In this document: one piece after another, positions 13,853-26,700 of the stretch | Layout of the letters: each line of letters starts with the position of its first letter | How positions within the stretch are numbered: position 1 is the first letter of the stretch | The notes under the pieces: generated by a model | What the model saw: only the letters and a program-made list of their open reading frames with translations | Told to the model about the DNA's origin: nothing | Database searches by the model: none | Assembly (NCBI GenBank): GCA_963693085.1 | Contig: OY856409.1 | Coordinates: forward strand, 1,165,333,249-1,165,397,248 | From: Alisma plantago-aquatica | Taxonomy: Eukaryota > Streptophyta > Magnoliopsida > Alismatales > Alismataceae | Reading direction: 5' to 3' | DNA length: 64,000 bases | Position numbers and translations under genes: made by a program

Positions 13853-16640
13853 GTTTGTATAAATCAATAAAAGATCAAGAAGTAGAAAAGATAAATATAT
13901 CATTTATCATAAAATCCTAGTACAATGATCTTCACCTTAAGATGTGGCATTACAAAATAAAAAGTCATAAATCAAAAACATGTAAGACCAGTTGAAGAGG
14001 TCAACCCAACCATTTGAAGCTATCCTCCTTTCCACATCCTATAAATGATCTTCCTAAGTCATTATCATATAACACTCCTACACTTGGGGGGGGGGGTTTG
14101 GGAACAACATCTAGAAGAAGGAAACAAAATATATGCATTAGAACACTTCTGAGTATGTGCATGTAGACAATATTTGGACATTTCATATTAGATAGGTATG
14201 AAAGTGGGGTTCCCATTCATGAGGGGGCTATTATCCAAGTAGTTAAGTTCACAAAAGTATAAATAAGAGCATGATGCATATTATGAATAACTAAAAATCA
14301 TAAAGTGTATTGCTAATAATAACATCACAAACATAGTTGCATGCATATATGAGATAAATCTAATATCTAAAATAGGGCCATAACACTATTATATTATGGC
14401 TTAATAAAAATAAGAGTCAAAACACACACCCCGGGCATAATATGTATGTGCTCTCTTTTATATATATGGTTATGTTCATGGACCAATACTCTAATTAATA
14501 ATTCTAACATCTAGAATGCATTAATTGAGAAGCAATACATGTAGTTCATTCATATTTCAATTTCAAATAGCAAGACAATTGGGGTCATAGAATCTATGCT
14601 CAAAAGAATCAGATAAACAAATTACGAATGTAGAAAATTTTGAAATGGAATAATAAAGATGGTCAATAAAAAATAATTTTCTCATTTAAAAGAAAATGGG
14701 TTAATGTGACATACATGTCCAAACTAAAATGGGTGTTGCACACACCTGGTCTTCATGACTAACCCTATCTCTAGGGTTGGAACTCACATCTCATCCTTCT
14801 TTACCCAAAGTGTTCTATACACACATTAGTCCATAATTACCAATTCATTATTGAAAGTATATCTAAACCTATTTTTTTCTTTATATCGAGTTAGGGTTTA
14901 GGAATACCATATGTGTATGTCATTATTACAGAAGGTTATATAGTGATGGGTCAAGTTATTCTTTGTAATTATTTATAATTGATGTTCTTTCCCTAATAAC
15001 AATTTTTATTGCAATCAATTATTACAGTATTATCTTTCTCTATATATGATCAATTTCTTCAAGGTCATTCATTATCCCATCATTGTGATGTATTTGTAAA
15101 TTATTCATGTGATTCTGAATGTAGCCCCATATGAGTGTATATTTGTTATTATAAAGTTGTTTACAAAACTATTCTATTTATTGTAAAATATTTCTCTCTA
15201 GATTTCCATCTTATTAGGGGTATATTTACTTGGAAAATAAGTGACATATTAGTAATCAATGAATTTTCCAATCTATATATGATATCCAATTATAGGGTTT
15301 TAGTCCTTTCCAATCATAGCATAATACAATCACTTTAGACCTATTTGCATTATTAATCATTCATATATGTGATAGAGATTTCTCATATATTTTATTTCCT
15401 TCTTTTACCATTTAATTCAAAATCATTCTCTTCTAATTATGTAGGCTTCTTTCTCGCATATGACCTTGTATTCGAGAGAGGTCATTTGTAGATAGATACA
15501 CCCTTACATTCTTATTGTGTTACTAGATAAGAAGCACATGCATCTAGGAATTTTAATATGTGACAAGGATCAATTTTATGATTGCTTTAATTTCATACCC
15601 ATAAGCATTGTGCATTATATATATATATATCTTTGTTTATAAGACATATATTTTCTATGTGCAAATATTCTATATATATGATATCATGCTTGTATTCATG
15701 TCGTAAAATTGATCATATTAACCATTGACTATCTATTCATACAATTATATTTATATGATAGCTATATACATGCATGTAGTCTAAGTATCTTGTTATGATT
15801 AGGTTTATAGCTAGATATCCTCTAATGTATTATAGCATCCTTAGCACTCGATTTACTAAATACATATGTCACATGAGTCTGCTTTATAACTTACAAGAAC
15901 GAATGATAAGCATATTGAGAAGGTGGTTTTGACCTCTCATCTAAATTGTACTACCATGCTGAGTTGAGACATCAGTGAGGTAGTTGTTGCAGGAGCTTAA
16001 TTGGAGTCTAGAAGATCCTACATTTCAGGTCTTTAGTCACCAGAGAAGAAAAGGGTGATAAGGAAACACATCCTTCTTGGATCACAATGACAGATGAATC
16101 AGCCTTGGGACAACTATGGCAGTTTAGGGAGCTTGAAGATGAATTTCAACCCTCTAACGTGCTTTGATCTTTGTAGGTTTGTCATGCTCATGGCTTAACA
16201 CTAAGATTTTCTTAGAGTTGAACCTTCAATGATGGTGGCCATATATTGTAGAAACTAGAGGTTTGGTACCTTCTGAGGTAGCAATTCTTTATTCAAATGA
16301 AGAGGATGTCTATAAGTGGAGTTGTCGATTTCATCGTATCTCAGAGGTGTTGGTAGTCATGGTGTGAAGAAAGGAGGAAGAAGATCAAACCTCATGTCAA
16401 TATCAATCTGATGGCACACTTAGGATGTTGATGGTGGTTACAAGATGAATGGTGTTAGTGGAAAGTAGAAGTGGAGGTGACTTCCTATCATGGACGTGAC
16501 ACTAGGGAGAGGGCACCTTGTCTAGGGTTTCATGAGGCATCACAAGTAGGGAGTAAGCATGGAGGTAGAGAAGATTGTCAGTATGTTGTAGATAGATGAC
16601 TTTAGTATGTTGTTTCTTGTTTCAGACGTGGAGATATTAT
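13850..16640. other. Unassigned AT-rich stretch
   Basis: I see no gene here. It has a short poly-G run (about 14088-14096), a short AT run near 15620, and long AT-rich DNA with stops in all frames. The last 700 bp (15900-16640) is less AT-rich and may be an old retroelement remnant, but no motif supports that. It ends at the copia insertion, whose target duplication is 'attat' at 16636-16640. Confidence 0.6.
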
Positions 16641-18649
16641 TGTTGGTATGTATGCCCACAGAGACAATCATATGATGATTTTAATGGCATAACTTATAAA
16701 TGATTTGATTAATAATAAAGGCCATCTTCCAATTTATTCTATTTATTAAGTTATGAGATAATGATGTAACATAATAAATGTCTAAAGAATGATATTACTC
16801 AATGATGTATGTCTTTGGGTTGACGACCTAAACAATGAGATCGTGTGGATGTCAAGAGTATATACATTCTTAATATGTACCTAGTCAGATGTTATTGTTG
16901 AAGGCTGATAGACAACAATAACACATAAGACTAGAGTGTGTGTTGGTTGATGATAGAATCTCATCAGTCATGATATATGATATAAAATGAAACACATAGA
17001 TACTAGTTAGAGAATAGTGTATTAGACAGACTCACTATAAGAGTGATACATGGTAGTCAGAATCAACTCTTATAGTGTTGGTGGTGATTGTGGTTGTTAG
17101 ATTTGAAGTCACTACACTCATCACATGTTGTTCAGTGTGCATTGACATCATCCACCTTAACCTTAAATAAGGGTTGTCATAAAGGTGACGATCAGATGCA
17201 CTGTGACACATAGGGATGACTGTGGGTGATGTAGATGGGATTTGTCCTTCCTATAAGGAGTATGATATCCTGGACACTTGGTTAGTGAGACTGACAAATG
17301 CATGGCCATGCACATGTGAGTCAATATGTGATATTGAGCTTACATATATCTCAGATGGTCTGCTATAGTTCAAGGAACATAGATTGGATGTTAAAGAGGA
17401 TGATGATTTCATGCCTCGAGTTCAATATGGTATCAGTGACAAAGGAACTATACAAATAGTATAACACCAAACACATATTGTAGGTTGAAGTTGTTCTCCA
17501 ACTTTCCATTTGCTTGGTAGAAATGATGTGTTTTTAGATACCGCTCTTTGTTTGGGATGTCATCAACTGGTTATGGACATTCACTTCCAATGTAAATTGG
17601 AACATATAGGGTCGTACACATAAGATACACTTGGAAGAGGAGTTTGTTCATGAATGATGTTTAATTTGAGTACAAAAAGTGTTTAGGTATTCAATTTCAA
17701 CAACAATTGACTGACTAGACTCTGAATTGATCGATTCAAGTTAAACCGACTGATTGGAGTGTCACGTTGATTGGAAATTACATTGGCAAAATTCTACATG
17801 AAACATGGCATGAACTGATCGGTTTACTTAGTGAACCGATCGGCTCAAGGTCATCAGTCGACTGACTCATGGTATGATTCACTTGATTCATGTATCAATT
17901 TGATTACATCAAGGGTTAGTTCTGATGTCATGTTGTGCATTAATTAGATTAGAATTGTCAATACAATTGTGATTGGAAAACATGACAAAACAACTAGTTC
18001 AAGGGTTGAACCAATAGGCTCACATGCCAACTGATTGGTTCACACGCAAATCGATCATTTTTCTTCTCATTGGTTGAGAAAGTTCATGAAATTTAGTCCC
18101 TTCCACTCCCACACAGACTGGGAACCCTGACCCTAACCCTCATATATAGAGGGGTATTGGGGGCTTCCTAGAGAAACAACTCAATTGCCTTTGACAATTG
18201 TTGCCTTCTCTGGTTGTGGTAACTAAGAGAACCCTAGCAAGGCCCTCCCAATAAAGGGAGTGATATCAAGGGAGAACAATTGAGGGAGAGAAATTTGGTG
18301 CTAGTACACCAATGTAGAGGGATAACTCCTTCTTATCTATTCTTATAGAATAACATGAGTTATAGGTGATCCGTGTGGACTACTCTAGAGGTGAGGAGCT
18401 TTTCTCTTTTGGGAGCACAATGTCGGACTGTTGTCTGTGGTGATCAACTAGGAGTTGTTGTTCGAGTGCGATTTGAAGAAAGGTGCACAAGACAACTAGG
18501 AGATTGTCGTTGGACTTGCTCCAGGATCAGGTATATCCTCAAAACCATCCTTTCCATTATATAGATGTTGACACGATCTACTATTATTAGGATAATATGG
18601 AAGTTAATTTTTTTATTGTTTTTCCTACTGTGTAGCCATATTTCCTATA
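16641..18649 (+). repeat. 5' LTR of copia element
   Basis: It starts TGTTGGTATGTATG and ends 'ttcctata', just ahead of the primer site at 18651. The other copies end in 'ccctgca' and 'ccctaca', so the final CA here has become TA. It has a promoter-like TATATAGA at 18143-18150 and palindromic motifs such as ACCGATCGG in the upstream half (17690-18060). Confidence 0.9.
18143..18150 (+). promoter_or_regulatory. LTR TATA box (5' LTR)
   Basis: TATATAGA follows a conserved 'actgggaaccct' block. The same place in the other two LTRs reads TATAAATAAA (25267-25276) and TATAAATAGAG (26864-26874). Its conserved position in three copies supports it as the core promoter. Confidence 0.7.
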
Positions 18650-18650
18650 G

Positions 18651-18663
18651 TGGTATTAGAGCC
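18651..18663 (+). other. Copia primer-binding site
   Basis: TGGTATTAGAGCC is one base from the TGGTATCAGAGCC site that pairs with initiator tRNA-Met. It starts one base after the 5' LTR end. Confidence 0.85.
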
Positions 18664-18787
18664 ACGTCAATTTACAATATTTGAGTATAATCAATATGAT
18701 CAATTTTTTTGTTTTCATAATTTATTTATTGCATATGATGTGAATATTAATGTGTATGTCTGATTAAGAACCACGTACAATCCCAAA

Positions 18788-18789
<2 letters not shown>

Positions 18790-18843
<54 letters not shown>

Positions 18844-18849
18844 ATATAT
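18790..18849. repeat. (AT)n microsatellite in copia leader
   Basis: An AT run of about 60 bp followed by a short GT run. It lies in the untranslated leader between the primer site and gag. Confidence 0.9.
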
Positions 18850-19109
18850 GTGTGTGTAATTTACATGCGCCACCCTAAAAGTTGGTTTTGATTGCAGATG
18901 TTCGGCATGGTTATGGCCAATAACCCTAAATATAAGTGCATGGTGGTTGTGTGTTTTTTCTTATTTCATCTCAATTTGCATACCAAGCCTCTACCTTATC
19001 TTCCAATTTTAGAAGTATTATATGCTCCTACCATTAATCCAATCGAACGTAACTCAAGATTTCTCTATAATCATGTAAAATTAGGGTAGTTTAATTTCTT
19101 GGTATGATA

Positions 19110-19290
19110 AAGAATATGAGTTGATCGACTGGAGGACCATGACAGACAAACCAATCAACTGGAGGCCCAACAAATCGAATGGAGGATCTAGAAGATTATA
19201 GACTGGAGATTAGACAATTGGGAAGACAACCAACTGACCGATCAAGAGGCGAGTCGATTAGTTCAAGGGTTGAACCGATCAACCTAGATT
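19110..19290 (+). repeat. Degenerate short repeats in copia leader
   Basis: The words 'caactggaggcc', 'gactggagga' and 'aaccgatcaa' recur every 20-30 bp. The same words occur in the U3 half of the LTRs (for example 17700-18060), so leader and LTR share a repeat vocabulary. Confidence 0.5.
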
Positions 19291-20039
19291 GGCAAGGACA
19301 AATCTTCATCAACAACATGTTTCTGCATGAGAATTATACCTAAGGATGTGGTAGTTCATTATGTATCCAAGGAATTACAGTAGAATGGCCATAACCATCA
19401 CCTTTTGTTTTATTGCATGTTTTTAGGGATATAGCATGTATAAGATACATACTATAGTATGTGTTGATTGGATATAAATATATATATTAATTTATAAATA
19501 CAAACTCTCTTAATAACGTATTATGTCTAAGATGTTTTCCATTAGCAACACACATGAAAATATTGATCGGCTATGCGTGGGAACGCCAAGTGTGGTGTGT
19601 CGTCCATCTCATGGAAATGTGATGATAGTAATATGGGCCTGCCAAGAAGGGTGCATTGTTATCATGTTGGATTTTGAGTCAAGCTTAATTGGGTGTCCTT
19701 AATGAGATTCAACACATAAAGCATGCAAATAATTATGGCAAAGAGTTGCAGATATTATCTATCCAAGAATTGCATAAGATGAAATTGGAAAATGTTGCCT
19801 ACAGTAATGATTGATTATGGATGCTGGCGTTGGTCAGGTAATAATTGAATTGTTTTTGGATCTTGGCTCACTAGAAGGTTGTACGTTGCAATATTCCGTA
19901 TTGATATGTGAGGGCTATCGATTTGAATAAAATAGTGGGAGTGATAATTAATTAAATTCCTAATTAAATATCATCAAATATTATTCAAATCAAATCAGAT
20001 TGCATGTACTTTGACAAAATGCATTTTTTCTCTTGTAGA

Positions 20040-20800
20040 ATCAAATGTCGAAAAATAGTTGTTGTGATCAATCCTTATGCAGGAAAAACTTGGCGAGATA
20101 AATTTTGACAACTGGTTTTGAACTTTTAGAAGGATTCTCAATGATGAGAATAATCTTTATCTCCTAAACAAACTAGTGCCAGAAAGACCTACTCCTGATG
20201 TACCAAGGGATAAATTGGATGCTTAGTGGAATCATGCCAATGATGCCTTGGACCTAAAGCAACTTATGCTAAGTTTCATGAACTATGAGTTGTGTGAGAA
20301 ATGTGAAGACATGAGGATACTTGATATAGTATCACATATTAAGAACCTAAACTATTATCTCAGAAAGTGAGAAAGGTACAATGTGTCAAAGGCACTCTTA
20401 GAGTGTAAGATGACAAAGGGAGACTCAATGGAGACCCATGTAATGAATATGATTGGATGTGTTGATCATCTAAAAGAATTGGGATTATCTTTGAGCCAAG
20501 AGTTGGCCATGAATATGATTCTACAATCATTGTCTGAATTATATAGCCATTTTATCGAGTGTTACCACTTGAATAACATGGCCAGATCGTTGTCAGTTTT
20601 CTCGACATGTTGATTAATGCCAAAGAAAAAATGAAGGACAAATCATTGGTGATGATCAAGGGAAAAGAGTCCAAGGATGAAAGAAAGGCCATGAAGAGTT
20701 CTAAGGATAAGAATAAATCTTATTCTTCAACACTCAAGATAAGGAGAAAGAAAAGTACAAGCAAAATCTGACCTTTGTACTTGAAGGAAATTAGGAAGAA
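20040..20800 (+). pseudogene. Copia gag remnant
   Basis: Homologous to the gag polyprotein of plant Ty1/copia elements. The early part recalls the N-F-D-N-W block and L-Y-L-L-N-K-L-V-P-E. The frame at 20383-20613 holds the K-A-L-L-E-C-K-M block and H-V-M-N-M-I-G followed by L-K-E-L-G, usual for this family. A Lys-rich tail follows (20640-20780). I cannot find an intact CCHC knuckle. Stops and shifts break it at least four times. Confidence 0.75.
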
Positions 20801-20929
20801 GAAGATGAGGATAAAGATCTCCATATATATGTTATTGAGATAAAATTATCTAATTCTTCATATTGAGTACTAGATACCAATATGAATCTCACATATGCTC
20901 GAATATGTAGGATCTGAAAAGAAGTAGGC

Positions 20930-23640
20930 CTTTAAGAAAGAATGAAGTTGAACTACGAGTTGCAAATGGAGCAAGAGTTGCTGCCAGTATAGTTGGAATT
21001 CATAATTTATCTCTTCTCATAGGGCTTGTAATAGAGTTAACGAACTGATATTATGTACCTTCCATAAATAAAAACATCAGTTTTGTATCTTGTATGGACA
21101 AGGATGCATATGAATTTCATATTAAGAATGGTCAATGTTCTAAATTTCAAAATATGGGATCTTTTGTGGCAGTTCCCCAATGTCTTGTGGTCTTTATTTG
21201 CTAGATGTAAATTTATATATATTTATAACGTAAATGATAAAAGACTAAAACTCAACAACTTAAACAAAAGATATTCTTTGGCATTAGTGACTAAGCTACA
21301 TAAATGAGAATCACATATGTAGACTCCATAAAGATGGTTATATGGATTCTTTTAATTTCAAATAAATAGAGACATGTGAATATTGGGCAAGATGACCAAG
21401 ACTCCTTTCACTGTTAATAATGAGAGGGATAATGATCTATTAGGACTCATCCATATTGATATATTCATGCCTTTTAGAACAATTACTAGAGGTGGGTTAG
21501 TACTTCATTACTTTCACTATTGACTTCAGTTGGTATGGTTATGTTTACCTAATGAAACATAAGTCAAAAACCCATGAAAAGTTCAAGGAGTTCATGAATG
21601 AAGTACAAAACCAACTTGGCAAAGGTATTAAGACACTTCATTTTGATCGAGGTAGGGAATACTTAAGCTAAGAGTTTGAGGACCTTTTGCAAGTCTGTGG
21701 TATTGTATCACAATGGACTCCGCCTGGAACACCACTAAATAATGGTGTATTGAAAAGAAGGAATGACACATTGTTGGATATGGTGTGATCAATAATGAGT
21801 TTAGCTGAACTTCCAACTAACTTCTAGATTTTTTCTCTTGTAACAACCACATTTACACTAAACTGAGTACCATCTAAATCAGTTCAAAAGGCATGATATG
21901 AGATATGGTATGGGAAGCATCCCAATATGTCTTTTATAAATATCTGGGGTTGTGAAGCTTATGTGAGAAAGCAGTTTCCCAAAAAGTTGGACCCAAATCT
22001 GATAAATGTTATTTTGTAGGATATCTTAAGGAAACCAAATGATACTACTTTTATTACCTATCTTACATCAAAACATTTACTGCCAATGATGTTGCATTCT
22101 TAGAAAAGGAATTTATTCCAAAGGAATCAGTGGGAGGAAAGTTGAACTCGAAGAGGTTCAAGACCAACAAGAAAACATTGAACCAGTAGATATACTACCT
22201 ATCTAGAAGCTACTAAGGGACCAGAGTCTTAGAAATGGCTTGAGGCTATGAGATCTAAGATAGAATCCATGTACACCAACAAGGTATGGACCTTGGTGGA
22301 TCCATATGAAGGTTTAAAACCCATAGGGAACAAATGGGTCTTCAAGAATAAGACCGGCATAGATGGTAAATTACAAACCTATAAGGGAAGATTGGTTGGA
22401 AAGGGTTTCAAACAAGTTCAAGGTGTTGACTATAATGAATCCTTTTCTTCAGTTGCCATAGTTAAGTCCATCAGGATCATGCTTGCCAATGCAGCATATC
22501 GTGACTATGAGATTTGGTAGATGGATGCTAAAATCACATTCCTTAACGGGAATCTTTTGAGCATGTGGACATGATACAACCTGAGAGTTTTATAAATCCA
22601 AATGATGCAAGTAAAGTATGTAAGCTACAAAGGCCACTCTATCAATTGAAGTTGGCATGTGGAGATGGAGTCTTTGATTTGACAAAACAGTCAAAGATTT
22701 TGGCTTTAGTCAAAATGAAGATGAATCCTGTGTGTACAAGAAGGTTAATGGGAGCATGATTGTATTCCTCACATTGTATGTAGACTACTATTAAATGGGA
22801 GTGACATCCCAACTTTATAGAAAGTAAAGATCTGTCTTGGAAATATGTTCTCAGTGAAGGACTTAGGTGAAACATCCTACATCTTAGGAATGAAGATTTA
22901 TAGAGATATATCTATAAGGATTCTTGGATTAAGTCAGATCACATACATTGACAAAGTGTTGAAGAGGTTCAACATGAAAGACTCAAAGAGAGGAAATATG
23001 CCCATGTTTCATGGAGTTGCCATCTCTAGAGCTTAGTGCCCCAATTCTTGTAGAGAAAGGGATTACATGAGTAGGACTCCATATGCATCTGCAATTGGAT
23101 CCATCATGTATACAATGTTATGTATTCGTCCTAATGTCTCATATTCCTTGAGTAAGATGAGTAGATATTAGTAAGATCCAGGTGATGCTCACTAGACAAC
23201 GCTTTAAACAACATCCTTAAGTACTTGAGAAGAACTAAGGATCAATTCCTTGTCTATGGCAGAGAAGAAGAGTTGGTGGTAAAGGGTTAAACTGATGCAA
23301 GCTTCCAAACCGACAAAGATGATTATCAATTGCAATCAGGATTTGTGTTTTGCCTCAATAAAAGAGCTATGAGCTAAAAGAGTTCCAAGAAAGAAATAGT
23401 TGTGGATTCTACAATAGAGGATGCATATATTGTTGCATCAAATGCAGCAAAGGAGGTTGTGTGGATAAAAAAGTTTGTCTTAGACCTTGGGGTTGTTCCA
23501 AGCATAATCGATGTGATTGAGCAATATTGCGACAACAATGGACCTATTGCACAATATAAGGAATCCAAATTGTGTTAGTATTCCAAACATATACAAAGGC
23601 ATTTCCATCTCATATGAGAGATCGGATAGTGAGGAGATGT
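20930..23640 (+). pseudogene. Copia pol remnant (IN, RT, RNase H)
   Basis: The protease end and pre-integrase region lie at about 20940-21400, and the integrase core at about 21400-21900, with 'H-F-D-R-G-R-E-Y' carrying one catalytic Asp. RT covers about 22230-22990: the frame at 22248-22520 reads N-K-W-V-F-K-N-K-T followed by Y-K-G-R-L-V-G-K-G-F-K-Q. RNase H covers about 23270-23640, with T-D-A-S-F near its start. The RT catalytic YVDD at 22777-22788 reads Y-V-D-Y, so the second Asp is lost. Several stops interrupt the frame. The order IN-RT-RH identifies Ty1/copia; I do not assign a lineage. Confidence 0.85.
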
Positions 23641-23761
23641 GAAGATTTGTAGAGTGTCAACTGAGAATAATATTGTTGGCCCCTTAATAAAAGTAGTTCC
23701 ACAGCAGAAGCATGATGGCCATGTTAGATCACTTGGGATGAGATTCATGGTTGATTAGATC

Positions 23762-23775
23762 TACAAGTGGGAGTC
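23762..23775 (+). other. Copia polypurine tract
   Basis: 'acaagtgggagtc' directly precedes the 3' LTR start TGTTGG, the usual plus-strand primer position for plant copia elements. Confidence 0.75.
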
Positions 23776-26700
23776 TGTTGGTATGTATGATCAGAGAGAC
23801 AATCATATGATTATTGTAATGGAATAACTTGTAAATGATTTGAATAACAATAAAGGAAATCTTCCAATTTATTTTGTTTATTCAGTTATGAGATAATGAT
23901 GTAACATAATAAATATCTAAATAGTTATATTACTCAATGATATATGTCTTCGGGTTGATGACCTAAACAATGAGATCATACATATGTCAAGAGTATATAC
24001 ATTCTTGATATGTCCCTAGTTGGATATTATAGTGGAAGGCTGATAAACATCAATAGCACATAAGACTAGAGTGTGTATTGGTTCATGATAGAATCTCATC
24101 AGCCATGATATGTTATATCAAACAAAACACATAGATAATTATTAGAGAATAGTGTATCAGACAGATCCACCATAAGAGTGGTACATGGAAACCATTACAT
24201 GGTAGTCAGAATCAACTCTTACAATGTTGGTAGTCATTGTGGTTCTTAGGCCGGAAGTCACTACACTCATCACATGTTGTTCAATATACTTTGACGTCAT
24301 CCACTGTAACCTTGAATAAGGGTTGCCATAAACGTGATGATCAGATGCATTGTGACACATGGGGATGACTATGAGTGATGTAGATGGTATTTGTCCTTCC
24401 TATAAGGAGTATGGCATCATCACCACTTGATTAGGTAGATGGAGAAATGCATGGCTATGCACATGTGAGTCAATATGTGATATTGAGATTACATATATCT
24501 CAGACAGTCTACTCTAGTTCAAGGAACAAACATTGAATGTTGAAGAGGATGACGATTCCATGCCTCGAGTTCAATTTGGATATCAGTGAAAAAGGAAATA
24601 TACAAACACTATAACACCAAAAACAAATTGTTGGTTGAAGTTGGTCTCCAACTTTCCATTTGCTTGGGTAGCAATGATGTGTTGCTAGATACTACTCTTT
24701 GCTTGTTATGTCAGAAACTAATTATGGACATTCATTTCCAATGTAAATTGGAACCTATAGGGTCACACACATAAGGTACACTTAAAATTGGAGTATGTTC
24801 ATGAATGATGTTTAATTTGATTTCTAAAAGTGTTTAGGTATTCAATTTAAACAACAATTGACTAGCTTGACTTTGAACTGACCTGTCGGAGTGTCAGGTT
24901 GACTGGAAATTGCATTAGATGGATTTTGGATGAACAAGGGCATGAATCGATTGGTTCATTTAGTGAAGTTGAATCAATCAGATCAAGGTCTCCAGTCGAC
25001 CGATGGGACTAGACACCCAGTTCATGGATGAATTCAATTGCATCAAGGGTTAGTGATGACGTCATGTTGTTCATTAATTGGATTAGAATTGCCAATACAA
25101 TTGTGATTGGGAAACATGATGAAAAGTATGATTCAAGGGTTGAACTAATGAATCTAATAGGTTCACTCATGAACCGATCATTTCACTGCACATAGGTTGA
25201 GAAATTTCATGAAATTCCCATTGCTTCCACTCCCACAAAAATTGGGAACCCTTACCCTAACCATCCTATAAATAAAGGGATATTGGGGGCTTCGTAGAGA
25301 AACACCTCAATTACCTTTGTAAATTATTGTCTTCTCTGGTTGTGGTAACTGAGAGGACCCATAGAAGTCCTACTAGATAAAGGGAGGGATAGCAAGAGAG
25401 AACATGTTGGTATGTATGCCTAGAGAGCCAATCATGTGATGATTGTAATGACACAACTTGTAAAAATGATTTGATTATTGTTAGAAGGAAAGCTTCCAAT
25501 TTATTATGTTTAATCTGATTATGAGATAATGATGTAACATTATAAATTTCTAGAGAATAATATCGATTATATATGTCTTCAAGTACGTGACTTGGAAGAA
25601 TGAGATCATATGGATGTTTAGTGTACATATGAATACTCTCATTATGTCCCTGATCAGTTGTTATTATGGAAGGTTGATAGACAACAATAACACATAAGAT
25701 CAACATGTGAGTTGGTTGATGACAGAATCTCATTAGTTGTGATATGGAAATATCAAACCAATCACACAGATACACATTAGAGAATAGTGTATCAGATAGA
25801 CCCACCATGAGAATGATACATGTCCGCCATCATCATGGAAGTCATAGTCAGTTTTCAAAGTGATGGCGGTGGTTGTGGTTCTTTGACCTGAAATCACTAT
25901 AGTCATCACATGTCGTTGGGTACACATGGGGATAGACCATGAGTGATAGAAATGTATTTGTCCCTCCTATGGGAGTTTGATGACCTTGGCCTCTAGATTA
26001 GCGAGACTGAGAAATACATGGCCATGCACATGTGAGTCAATATGTGATATTGAGATTACATATATCTTAGATAGTATACTCTTTGTTCAAGAAACAAGAT
26101 TGAATGATGAAAAAGATGAATACTCCATGCCTTGAGTTCAATCTGGACATTGGTGACAAAGGAACTATACAAACATTGCAACACCATACACATATTGTAG
26201 GTTGAAGTTTGTTCTCCAACTTTCTATTTACTTGGGTAGCATTGATGTGCGACTAGGCACGACTCATTTCTTGTTATGCCATAAGTAGTTATGGACATTC
26301 ACTGCCAATGTAATATGGGGCCTATAGGGTCACACACATGGGTCTCGACCTAGAAGAGGAGTTTGATCTTGAATGACCGTTGAATTGACTATGAAAGTGT
26401 TTAGGTATTCAGTTCACGCAACAAGAAGCTTGACTGCACTGCGAAATGCCTGTCTCATGGCATGAGACGACCGTCTGGAGTGCCAAACGGTCATCTCAAG
26501 GGTTGAAATGGGCGTTTGGAGTGTCAGACTGATTTCAGTTGAAATTAGCTATGGATTGAACCGAACGGCCCAACTCAACTCACCGGACGACTGCCTGGGT
26601 GAGTGAGACGGCCGTCTCGCATGGGTGAGATGGTCCAGTTCAATCGAAAGAAGGTTCTAGATATTTCCAAGTTTATTTTGGTTGCACATTACTTGTTGTG

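Noticed and set aside
25311..25808. 165-codon minus-strand protein
   Set aside because: It spans the junction between the host LTR and the nested solo LTR, so it cannot be an ancestral gene.
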